In this document: piece after piece, positions 1-5,571 of the stretch
Layout of the letters: every line of letters begins with the position of its first letter
Position numbering within the stretch: the first letter of the stretch is position 1
Assembly: GCA_030431355.1 (NCBI GenBank)
Contig: JAUIJG010000178.1
Span: 1-10,242, forward strand
DNA length: 10,242 nt
From: a bacterium
GTDB taxonomy: Bacteria > Cyanobacteriota > Vampirovibrionia > Obscuribacterales > Obscuribacteraceae
Direction of reading: 5' to 3'
Notes under the pieces: model-generated
What the model was told of the DNA's origin: nothing
The model's database searches: none
What the model saw: only the letters and a program-made list of their open reading frames with translations
Made by a program: the position numbers and the translations under genes

Positions 1-22
1 TCCTGATTAATTGTTCTCGATG

Positions 23-1078
23 TTATTGGCTGGCGTTGGCCAATTTAGGGGATGCGATGGAGATAGCCGTGGTGGCAGTGGTCTCTATCTGCAACTGTTC
101 AGTCGGCTTAATATTGAATACGGAGCCTTTGTCCATCACTAATCGGGGAAGACGAGCTGCCTCTGATTTGTTCAAGCTTGCCCCCAGCCATGCACCGGTA
201 ATTACTCCCTCTTCCGTTCCGCTCGGTTTCTTGCCGGCATCGAGGGTGGTGTCCACGTCTTTCTGTTTTGAGGGTCTGGCCGCGATGAATTCATTCTCTC
301 CACCAACCACGTGGGCTTGAATAGGAATATCCTGACCGTTGGGAAGTTCTATGGAATGAAAGTCGATGGTGACCGAGTTTTTCTTGGGATAGCCGTTATA
401 AGTGTGCTTTTCGCTATCCACGACTCGACCGTGAACAAGTGAACCTTTTGGAATATAAGTATTGAACTTGGGTGGCAGCGGGAAGTCCTTGCTCAGGAGC
501 GCAGTCACTGGATCACCTATGGTGGTGCCGTCGTATTCAAACTTAGTGATCATATGAATTGGCATTTTAGTTTCAGGTTTGACAACGGCCACGGTTTTAT
601 CTTCCTTTATGGCAACCTGTTTTTTCTTTTGTACACCCTGAAGACGGGCAATGTAGTTTTTAACCACTTTCTTTTTGGCCAGGCAGAATCTGAGTTTGTC
701 AGCCCATTTTTTCGCCAGAGCCTCTCTGGTCATTCTGTTTCTTTTGGCGCTGTTGGCGTCGGCGGTTACGATATGAAAGCCGTCAAGTTCCACCACGGGG
801 ATATCATTTACCCGTCGTACTTTGACCGCTTCTGCTCTCAGGTCGTCAGCCATCAAAAGGGCGTTGTCCAGATTCGCCTGAATAATTCTATGTCTTTCTT
901 TAGCTGTTTTCTTGTCAGCGTTGGCATCGATGGCAAACAGGTCATCGCAAAGAGTCAGAGTCTTTGTCTCCTCCACAATGGTGTTCTGGGCCAGAGCCGC
1001 TAAGGGTGCGGTCAGTGCAAAACCGGCAGCCACTGCCAGTGATGCTGCGACTTTAAATCTAATCGCCTTCGTACTCAT
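23..1078 (-). CDS. Exported protein with an MscS-associated-type N-terminal module and a C-terminal beta-rich domain
   Basis: 351 residues. The start at 1078 is chosen because AGGAGG lies eight bases upstream and because it yields a clean Sec signal peptide: K/R near the N-terminus, an Ala/Leu/Val core at about 10-26 and a likely cut after ALA at residue 30. A TTG at 1150 in the same frame has its SD-like bases almost touching it and would bury the signal. Residues 56-133 carry a pattern (charged helix, short beta strands VKVRRV / PVVEL / FHIVTA, DANSA, then LAKKWADKL) that I recall from the periplasmic parts of cyanobacterial MscS-like channels and related exported proteins. A basic linker follows. 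Residues about 195-300 form a beta-rich domain with PKGSLVHGRV and SVTIDFHSIELPNG, resembling TrbI/VirB10-like hypothetical proteins. The protein probably acts outside the inner membrane; no catalytic motif is visible. The family matches are from memory, so the function is unassigned. It has its own promoter with the ATAGTCTAC motif. Confidence 0.85.
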   Translation of the reverse strand: MSTKAIRFKVAASLAVAAGFALTAPLAALAQNTIVEETKTLTLCDDLFAIDANADKKTAKERHRIIQANLDNALLMADDLRAEAVKVRRVNDIPVVELDGFHIVTADANSAKRNRMTREALAKKWADKLRFCLAKKKVVKNYIARLQGVQKKKQVAIKEDKTVAVVKPETKMPIHMITKFEYDGTTIGDPVTALLSKDFPLPPKFNTYIPKGSLVHGRVVDSEKHTYNGYPKKNSVTIDFHSIELPNGQDIPIQAHVVGGENEFIAARPSKQKDVDTTLDAGKKPSGTEEGVITGAWLGASLNKSEAARLPRLVMDKGSVFNIKPTEQLQIETTATTAISIASPKLANASQ

Positions 1079-1202
1079 ATAAATTTCCTCCTGTGTTCTT
1101 GTGTTTAAGCAAGCATGAACCAGCCGCGCCGGGCGCGACAAAAATTTCAAATCCTCTACATGAGGAATTTAAATGGTTAGTCAACTCAACTCAACTTTTA
1201 CG

Positions 1203-1232
1203 AGTGTAGACTATAGGATGCATGTTTGTCAA
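1203..1232 (-). promoter_or_regulatory. Promoter of the exported-protein gene, overlapping the CTATAGTCTAC motif
   Basis: On the minus strand TTGACA (1232-1227) is followed after 18 bases by TACACT (1208-1203). The 11-mer CTATAGTCTAC (1216-1206, minus strand) occupies the spacer end and the first bases of the -10 box. A protein bound there would block polymerase. The leader to the start codon would be about 120 bases. The -35 box is perfect; the -10 box matches 4 of 6 and the spacer is long, so this is a moderate call. Confidence 0.5.
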
Positions 1233-1353
1233 CCGAAGTGTTCAATTTAGAACAAAATGTAGAATAAAGAATTCACCGCTTCCTTTTTTTATGGATTTTT
1301 TGTACCTTATATATACGAGTTGTGATTTCCGAAATGAAGTGAGCATTTAGAGC

Positions 1354-2955
1354 ATGCCGTCTTCTGAATATTCCGAAGCCGATAACCTGGAAAAGATCTT
1401 AGATCTACTTCCATTGCCTGTACTATGGGGCGCTGATGCGAAGCAGTTGAGAAACTGCAACCAGTGTTTTGTTGATATGACCGGGATTGAGAAGTCCGAA
1501 CTTTCAAGCGGTGTAAAGGTTTGGACTGATGCGTTCGTAAGAAGAGATCAGAAGAAGCTGAAAGAGCTTATCTCTCTGGGGCTGGCGACGAGTTCAAACT
1601 TTCCTGTGGAGATTAATGCCAGGCTGAAAGTCGGTAAAAGAAAAAGTCTTCAATATCTCGTTTCGCTATCACCTGATAGGAAAACGGGAAACCTCTGGTT
1701 CTCCGTCTTAAGACCGGAGAAGAATGAGTCCGTGGTGGACAGCCTGATAGAAAGTTATACGGAGCCGAAAGAAATAGACCGTCAGGTATCACTCTCCGGT
1801 TCCTACAAGACTATTGAGCCTGGCTCAACAGAGCATTCTCATTCCATCATCACCGATTCTTCTCTTAAACGATCCGATTACGATCTGTCCGCAATTGTAG
1901 AGCTTTCCGTTGATGCGATTACTTCATTCTCTCTTTCCGGAGAGATAGAGAGTTGGAATGATGGGGCGGTGAAACTTTATGGATATGAAGTTGATGAGGT
2001 TCTCGGTAAGGATATCTCTATTTTGCTTCCTGAAGATAGAAAGGAAGAGGTATCGGAAATTTTAGACGCTCTATCCAGGGAGAAAATAATTGAAACTTAC
2101 GAGACAATAAGGGTCACTAAATCCGGTGAGTTTGTTCATGTTTCCCTTGTGGTCAGCCCTCTTAAGAACAAGGATGGAAAAGTCTTGGCCGGGTTTTCCG
2201 TGGCCAGGGATATTACCAGGCGGAAGAAAGCGGAAGAAGCTCTATTGAGTCAGGCTCATCAACTTGCCAAGACGAATGCCGAACTGGAAAAGTTTGCCTG
2301 GATGGCAGCCCATGACCTGAAAGAGCCAATTAGAACCATGACCACCTATGCGCATCTGGTGGCAGATGAACTCGATCTGCCACCAGATTCAGATGTTGGT
2401 GCCATGCTTTCGTTTATGACCCAGGCGGGATTGAGAGCAACCGAGCGTATCCAGGATGTTCTTGCCTACAGCTCTCTTGGCAAGAAGGAATTTTCCATCG
2501 AACCTACAAACCTCAATGATTTGCTCAAAAAAGTACTTGATGATATCAAACAATCTGTTTCTGAGAAGAAGGCGGAAGTAAAAATCAAAGATCTTCCGAT
2601 AGTTGATGTTAATAGATCAACGGTAATGCTCTTGTTTCAAAACCTTATCTCCAACGCATTGAAATTCAGCAGTGAAACTCCTGTTATTGAAGTAAGCTCC
2701 AGTGAGACGAGCGCAGGTTTCATAGTTGCGATCAAAGATAATGGAATTGGGATCGATGAGGATAAAGAGCACGGGGAGAAGATTTTTGACATGTTCTCTC
2801 GCCTGGAGCCCAATCGCTATCCCGGCACTGGAATCGGTCTGGCCATTTGCAAGAAAGTGGTTGAACTTCACCGCGGTCGAATCTGGTTTGATTCTAAAAT
2901 GGGAGAAGGCACCACATTCTATGTTCAGTTTCCTGTTGATGCCAAAGGTGCATAA
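1354..2955 (+). CDS. Soluble PAS-PAS sensor histidine kinase (orphan)
   Basis: 533 residues with no membrane segment, so a cytosolic sensor. Residues about 10-123 look like a degenerate PAS domain. Residues about 175-290 are a clear PAS/PAC with VDAITSFSLSGEIESWNDGA, GYEVDEVLGKDISILLPEDR and the closing GFSVARDITRRKKAEEAL. The dimerisation/phosphoacceptor box is FAWMAAHDLKEPIR with His320; the AHDLKEP form is that of phytochrome-type kinases. The ATPase domain shows the N-box around Asn430-Asn434 (FQNLISNALKF), the G1 box DNGIGID at 462-468, an FxxFxRL-like F-box (FDMFSRL) and the G2 box GTGIGLAI at 491. All catalytic boxes are intact, so it should autophosphorylate. No receiver domain or response regulator is encoded nearby; the partner must be elsewhere. 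The ribosome binding site is weak (GAAGTGAG about ten bases before ATG). No ligand-binding residue of the PAS domains (haem, flavin) can be recognised. Confidence 0.93.
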   Translation: MPSSEYSEADNLEKILDLLPLPVLWGADAKQLRNCNQCFVDMTGIEKSELSSGVKVWTDAFVRRDQKKLKELISLGLATSSNFPVEINARLKVGKRKSLQYLVSLSPDRKTGNLWFSVLRPEKNESVVDSLIESYTEPKEIDRQVSLSGSYKTIEPGSTEHSHSIITDSSLKRSDYDLSAIVELSVDAITSFSLSGEIESWNDGAVKLYGYEVDEVLGKDISILLPEDRKEEVSEILDALSREKIIETYETIRVTKSGEFVHVSLVVSPLKNKDGKVLAGFSVARDITRRKKAEEALLSQAHQLAKTNAELEKFAWMAAHDLKEPIRTMTTYAHLVADELDLPPDSDVGAMLSFMTQAGLRATERIQDVLAYSSLGKKEFSIEPTNLNDLLKKVLDDIKQSVSEKKAEVKIKDLPIVDVNRSTVMLLFQNLISNALKFSSETPVIEVSSSETSAGFIVAIKDNGIGIDEDKEHGEKIFDMFSRLEPNRYPGTGIGLAICKKVVELHRGRIWFDSKMGEGTTFYVQFPVDAKGA

Positions 2956-2983
2956 AAAAAGAACGGTTTCAAAGCCGTTCTTT
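2954..2983. terminator. Bidirectional intrinsic terminator between the histidine kinase and the small membrane protein pair
   Basis: A 9-bp perfect stem, AAAGAACGG (2958-2966) with CCGTTCTTT (2975-2983), and an 8-base loop. The run of seven A at 2954-2960 becomes a T-run on the minus strand, so it serves best the minus-strand genes that stop at 2997. The plus-strand kinase stop codon (2953-2955) touches the element. Confidence 0.85.
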
Positions 2984-2996
2984 CAAATTCTATCTG

Positions 2997-3287
2997 TTAG
3001 ACAGGTAATCCTGCCATCGCAGGTTTTACAAGAATCTCTTTTTCCGAATCAGGACCGACTATCCCTTCAATTTTTTCGCTTGTGGGCACGATCACTTCTG
3101 TCTCCATCACCTTGCTTCTATGATAACTTCCATCATCTGACCCGGTATTGGCTGTCAGGTTAGACCATAGAAACATGGTGCTGAAAATCGAAATTGCAAG
3201 TATCGGTAAGATTATCTGATTGGCCGGTCGGGCGAGAACATCATCAAAGTGTTCGTGGTGCCCTGTATTTTCAAAATATTTATCCAT
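2997..3287 (-). CDS. Small single-pass membrane protein, unknown function
   Basis: 96 residues. The ATG at 3287 is preceded by GAGG eight or so bases upstream. The N-terminal part is short and polar with a His-rich HHEHFDD stretch. One hydrophobic segment lies at about residues 24-44 (around QIILPILAISIFSTMFLW), and a polar tail of about 50 residues rich in acidic and Val/Ile residues follows. The orientation in the membrane cannot be decided. The stop codon of the upstream gene (3301) lies 13 bases before this start, so the two are one operon, ended by the terminator at 2954-2983. I recognise no family. The clean ribosome binding site and the tight gene order make it likely to be real. Confidence 0.7.
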   Translation of the reverse strand: MDKYFENTGHHEHFDDVLARPANQIILPILAISIFSTMFLWSNLTANTGSDDGSYHRSKVMETEVIVPTSEKIEGIVGPDSEKEILVKPAMAGLPV

Positions 3288-3300
3288 GTGTATTTCCTCT

Positions 3301-3483
3301 TCAGTCCGTCAGTCTCTCGTACTCTACGGCCCTATCAATGGTGCTAAATGACTGAATACTTGTATAAGCAAAAGAAATAGCCATCACGATTAGGAGCAGT
3401 AAAGCGAAGTTCTTGAGACTTAGTGTGCTTTCGCCTGTTGAATCGTGGCTTTCATAAGCAGCGCGATCTTCTAGTTTTCTCAT
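3301..3483 (-). CDS. Small single-pass membrane protein, first gene of the pair
   Basis: 60 residues from the ATG at 3483, chosen because AAGGAGGTAAG lies just upstream (spacing about eight bases from the end of the SD stretch). The in-frame ATG at 3549 has no ribosome binding site. A charged N-terminal half (MRKLEDR, then a Ser/Thr/His-rich part) leads into a hydrophobic segment at about residues 24-44 (NFALLLLIVMAISFAYT) and a short charged end (DRAVEYERLTD). It is divergent from the Cro/C1-type regulator at 3775, with an inverted repeat at 3561-3578 between them. No family is recognised. Such a size and layout fit a membrane microprotein that binds or modulates a larger membrane protein, but no partner is named by the sequence. 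Confidence 0.65.
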   Translation of the reverse strand: MRKLEDRAAYESHDSTGESTLSLKNFALLLLIVMAISFAYTSIQSFSTIDRAVEYERLTD

Positions 3484-3560
3484 CTGGTCGCTTACCTCCT
3501 TCTTTTCACAACCTTTATATAGCATCGCCCCGGCATGTTGATGCCCCAAAACTTAACAAA

Positions 3561-3578
3561 AGTAGAAAATAGTCTACT
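3561..3578. promoter_or_regulatory. Inverted repeat containing ATAGTCTAC, putative operator
   Basis: AGTAGA (3561-3566) and TCTACT (3573-3578) form a perfect 6-bp inverted repeat with a 6-base centre. It includes ATAGTCTAC (3569-3577), the same 9-mer as at 1206-1216 (opposite strand) and 4139-4149. It lies about 80 bases before the start of the minus-strand small membrane genes and about 90 bases upstream of the -35 box of the Cro/C1 gene, so it could act on either. Confidence 0.45.
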
Positions 3579-3670
3579 GTGGCGCCGAGCACTCTTTCTG
3601 TGGCGGTTTGGCTTGTGCCTCATAAAGTCTCAGGGTATGGCTTTGTGGGGGTGGGTTCGACTCTGTGCAC

Positions 3671-3699
3671 TTGAATTCTGTGGCTGTGTGTGATATAAA
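3671..3699 (+). promoter_or_regulatory. Promoter of the Cro/C1-type regulator
   Basis: TTGAAT (3671-3676), a 17-base spacer and TATAAA (3694-3699): five of six matches in each box with ideal spacing. Transcription would start near 3706, giving a leader of about 70 bases. Confidence 0.65.
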
Positions 3700-3774
3700 A
3701 TATACTACTGGTCAGGTTTGTCTTGGACCTGGCATTCTCTAAAAATTGGATTACCGTCCCTAGAGGAGGAATCG

Positions 3775-3999
3775 ATGGATTCGCTATCCGAACTGATAGC
3801 AATGAAGCGAAGAGAGGTACAGTGGTCGGAAGAAGATCTCGCCAGGCAAGCTAGTTTATCGCCTCGAAGAATTCGAGCACTGGAAACTGGTCAAGAAACC
3901 TTCGGATTGGAGGTATTGAGCAGAATCGCAAGCGCATTCAACACCTCAGTTCTTGAACTTATTGCCGAGGCAGAAGATCTGAAGAATTATCGTCATTAA
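3775..3999 (+). CDS. Cro/C1-type (XRE family) helix-turn-helix regulator
   Basis: 74 residues, almost only the DNA-binding domain. The ATG at 3775 follows AGAGGAGG by five bases. Residues 5-62 are a typical XRE domain: LIAMKRREVQWSEEDLARQA (helices 1-2), SLSPRRIRALETGQ (turn and recognition helix), then LEVLSRIASAFNTSVLELI. There is no sensing or oligomerisation domain beyond it, so it would act as a simple dimeric repressor or activator. It sits between two of the three ATAGTCTAC sites in this window and so is one candidate for the protein that reads them, but XRE proteins often bind their own promoter only and nothing in the sequence ties it to the motif. It is transcribed alone, from a good promoter to a good terminator. 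Confidence 0.9.
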   Translation: MDSLSELIAMKRREVQWSEEDLARQASLSPRRIRALETGQETFGLEVLSRIASAFNTSVLELIAEAEDLKNYRH

Positions 4000-4079
4000 G
4001 GCTGACCGCGTTAATCTCTATAACGAACTGTGCAATTTACCGGGTGGATCTTTGATGGCATCCTGGAATACTTGATACC

Positions 4080-4112
4080 ACCGGCAGGGAAACCTGCCGG
4101 TATATTTTTAGG
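4080..4112 (+). terminator. Intrinsic terminator of the XRE regulator
   Basis: Perfect 9-bp GC-rich stem ACCGGCAGG (4080-4088) / CCTGCCGGT (4093-4101) closed by a GAAA tetraloop and followed by ATATTTTTA. Confidence 0.9.
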
Positions 4113-4134
4113 GGCTGGGATTTTGAATTGATTG

Positions 4135-4164
4135 TTGACTATAGTCTACGAAGTGTGCTAAATT
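4135..4164 (+). promoter_or_regulatory. Promoter of the microprotein-MscS operon with CTATAGTCTAC in the spacer
   Basis: TTGACT (4135-4140), an 18-base spacer, then TAAATT (4159-4164). The 11-mer CTATAGTCTAC (4139-4149) covers the end of the -35 box and the spacer, and GACTATAGTC (4137-4146) is itself a 10-bp perfect palindrome. A second similar half-site, TATCTAC (4164-4170), ends 21 bases further on, two helical turns away. The arrangement fits repression by steric block. The -10 box is weak (4 of 6). Confidence 0.5.
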
Positions 4165-4211
4165 ATCTACAGTTGCGTTGAGCAACAAGCACCTTTGAAG
4201 GAGATCAGTTA

Positions 4212-4334
4212 ATGGACAATCATGTAATTAATAGAAGCACCAGCATCGACCCCTACAGTCCGGGCATCGCAGATTTTATCGCAGGCTCTGCCTATGCGAT
4301 GCTTCTGGTGACAGCCCTTGTACTTGCTGTTTAG
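4212..4334 (+). CDS. 40-residue membrane microprotein upstream of MscS
   Basis: A short reading frame from ATG 4212 to TAG 4334, preceded by AAGGAGATCAGTTA, a strong and well spaced ribosome binding site. The first 18 residues are polar (MDNHVINRSTSIDPYSPG). The rest is one hydrophobic segment (from about IADFIAG to the C-terminal LVLAV), long enough to span the membrane and ending directly at its edge. It is the first frame after the promoter at 4135-4164, and the MscS gene begins 53 bases after its stop, with no terminator between. This makes a two-gene operon likely. I recognise no family. The role could be a channel-associated subunit or a translated leader; the sequence does not decide. 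Confidence 0.6.
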   Translation: MDNHVINRSTSIDPYSPGIADFIAGSAYAMLLVTALVLAV

Positions 4335-4387
4335 AAGCAAGTCTATAGATAAGAACCGCAATCTGAAAAAGTCTAAGGAGGCTTGTA

Positions 4388-5266
4388 GTGGAAGCACTAA
4401 ATCTGGTACTTGATACCGTCACTAATATAGGAGTCAGCTTCATCAAACATCTGCCCCTGATAGTGGCAGGGCTGTTTGTGGTGCTGGTTTTCAACTTTCT
4501 GGCTAACACCATGCAAAGTGTGGTGAAGCGACTGACTGAGGGATCCGGACTGGATATAACTCTCAGCTCTATTCTGGCAAGCCTCACAGGCATCGGTGTG
4601 CGCATCCTTGGATTACTCGTGGCCGCGGTTGTGGTAATTCCATCCTTCGATCCGGGCTCATTGATAGCCGGTCTTGGACTTTCTTCCGTAGCTATCGGTT
4701 TTGCTTTCAAAGATATTTTAGAAAATTTTGTAGCTGGAATCCTTATATTATGGAACAAACCTTTCGTGGTAGGCGATGTGATTGAATCCAATGGTCACCT
4801 CGGAACAGTGACTATGATCAATGTTCGTTCTACCTATATAAAGACTTTTGACGGCAAGCAGGTGATTATCCCGAACGGTGATGTATTCGACAACGACGTC
4901 AAAGTTTATAGTGCCTATGAAAATAGAAGAATCTCCGTTCCTGTCGGCGTCGGTTATGGAGAATCCATAGAAGAGGCCCAATCAACAATATTGAACGCAG
5001 TGACCTCCGTGGAAGGCGTGCTGGAGGATCCTGTTCCCACCGTTTATTTGACCGGACTCGGCTCTTCGTCCATCGATTTCGATGTGATGTTCTGGATAAA
5101 TCAAAAGGAATCATCTTACTTAGAAGTTCAGCACAATGCCATCAAGGCGATTAAGAATGCCCTGGATGAAAGAGGTATCGACATTCCTTACCCCTATCAA
5201 GTTGTGCAGTTCGACAATAGCCTGCACCTTAAACGAGCCAGGGAGAAAGTAGAGTCCGCTAATTGA
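4388..5266 (+). CDS. mscS: Small-conductance mechanosensitive channel, MscS family
   Basis: 292 residues, close to the 286 of E. coli MscS. It releases solutes on hypo-osmotic shock as a homoheptamer in the inner membrane. The start is GTG at 4388 with AAGGAGG six bases before. TM1 is at about 14-38, TM2 about 60-86, and the pore helix TM3 about 90-128 with its Gly/Ala-rich face (GSLIAGLGLSSVAIGFAFKD) and the kink region NFVAGILIL. The beta domain then begins with NKPFVVGDVIE, followed by GTVTMINVRSTYIKTFDG and the family signature VIIPNGDVFDN. The C-terminal alpha/beta domain ends about residue 275. No extra domains occur, so this is the minimal form. It is translated downstream of the 40-residue membrane protein in the same operon and ends at the terminator at 5288-5338. 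Confidence 0.95.
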   Translation: MEALNLVLDTVTNIGVSFIKHLPLIVAGLFVVLVFNFLANTMQSVVKRLTEGSGLDITLSSILASLTGIGVRILGLLVAAVVVIPSFDPGSLIAGLGLSSVAIGFAFKDILENFVAGILILWNKPFVVGDVIESNGHLGTVTMINVRSTYIKTFDGKQVIIPNGDVFDNDVKVYSAYENRRISVPVGVGYGESIEEAQSTILNAVTSVEGVLEDPVPTVYLTGLGSSSIDFDVMFWINQKESSYLEVQHNAIKAIKNALDERGIDIPYPYQVVQFDNSLHLKRAREKVESAN

Positions 5267-5287
5267 AGGCTGTAGTTTAATGAGTAC

Positions 5288-5338
5288 AGAAAAGCGCTAA
5301 TTGTATTGAATTCCTTATTCGGCAATGAGCGCTTTTCT
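5288..5338 (+). terminator. Long-stem terminator after MscS
   Basis: Perfect 11-bp arms AGAAAAGCGCT (5288-5298) and AGCGCTTTTCT (5328-5338). Just inside, ATTG and CAAT can extend the stem past one mismatch, leaving a loop of about 20 bases. The descending arm is T-rich, and no long T-run follows. It may act in both directions. Confidence 0.65.
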
Positions 5339-5413
5339 ATTGGCAGGGAGTCCGAAATCTAGTGCTGCATTTTTATAAGTGCCGGAGTGTCCCAGGGGCG
5401 GCTATTAAGCAAA

Positions 5414-5431
5414 TGTAGATTGAAATCTACA
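5414..5431. promoter_or_regulatory. Palindrome directly upstream of the sigma gene promoter
   Basis: TGTAGAT (5414-5420), four bases, ATCTACA (5425-5431): a perfect 7-bp inverted repeat that ends six bases before the -35 box. Its position suits an activator or repressor site. Its half-site ATCTAC resembles the GTCTAC half of the motif seen at 1206, 3569 and 4139. Confidence 0.45.
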
Positions 5432-5437
5432 AAAGTA

Positions 5438-5466
5438 TTGACAGAAGTCTTGCTGTGTAGTATATT
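5438..5466 (+). promoter_or_regulatory. Near-consensus sigma-70 promoter of the sigma factor gene
   Basis: TTGACA (5438-5443), exactly 17 bases, then TATATT (5461-5466). The -35 box is perfect and the -10 box matches five of six. This is the best promoter in the window and implies transcription by the housekeeping holoenzyme, starting near 5473. Confidence 0.85.
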
Positions 5467-5472
5467 GAATAC

Positions 5473-5571
5473 AGTGGGTCAAGTGAATGACCCGGCAAGA
5501 ATTTTGATTTTTGATTCTATGAGCACCAGGTGTTCCTGGTCTATTCTGTGCAATTTTTTTTGGAGGTATTT
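5473..5571 (+). promoter_or_regulatory. Structured mRNA leader of the sigma factor gene
   Basis: Two short perfect hairpins lie in the leader: GGGTCA/TGACCC (5476-5481, 5488-5493) at the predicted 5' end, and ACCAGG/CCTGGT with a TGTT loop (5525-5530, 5535-5540). The second is followed by a T8 run (5554-5561) that runs into the SD GGAGG (5562-5566). The first may protect the transcript end. The second plus the T-run could attenuate transcription, or the U-run could bind RNA chaperones. Functions are inferred. Confidence 0.4.

Larger units (their letters stand above)
5267..5571 (+). other. Intergenic region between MscS and the sigma factor gene
   Basis: Some 305 bases without a convincing gene. 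In order it holds the MscS terminator (5288-5338), about 75 bases with no recognisable element, a palindrome (5414-5431), a near-consensus promoter (5438-5466) and a leader of about 100 bases with two hairpins and a T8 run just before the ribosome binding site. Confidence 0.7.

Noticed and set aside
1079..1150. Longer version of the exported protein starting at TTG 1150
   Set aside because: The SD-like bases almost touch the TTG, while ATG 1078 has AGGAGG at good spacing and starts a standard signal peptide.
1180..1197. Three CAACT units as a tandem repeat of interest
   Set aside because: Three copies of five bases in an AT-rich leader are too few to stand out from chance.
1281..1320. Promoter of the histidine kinase with TATATA at 1309-1314
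   Set aside because: No acceptable -35 hexamer lies 16-18 bases upstream, only a T-run, so the call would rest on an AT-rich hexamer alone.
2726..3163. Plus-strand frame overlapping the end of the histidine kinase gene
   Set aside because: It overlaps a well supported ATPase domain in another frame and crosses the terminator; its product has no recognisable pattern.
3580..3680. Possible tRNA: GGTTCGACT resembles a T-loop near 3655
   Set aside because: The flanking bases GTGGG and CTGTG do not form a 5-bp T-stem, and no acceptor or anticodon stem could be laid out around it.
4345..4356. TCTATAGA palindrome between the microprotein and MscS as a fourth copy of the motif
   Set aside because: It shares only the TATAG core, lies inside the operon and lacks the GTCTAC half.
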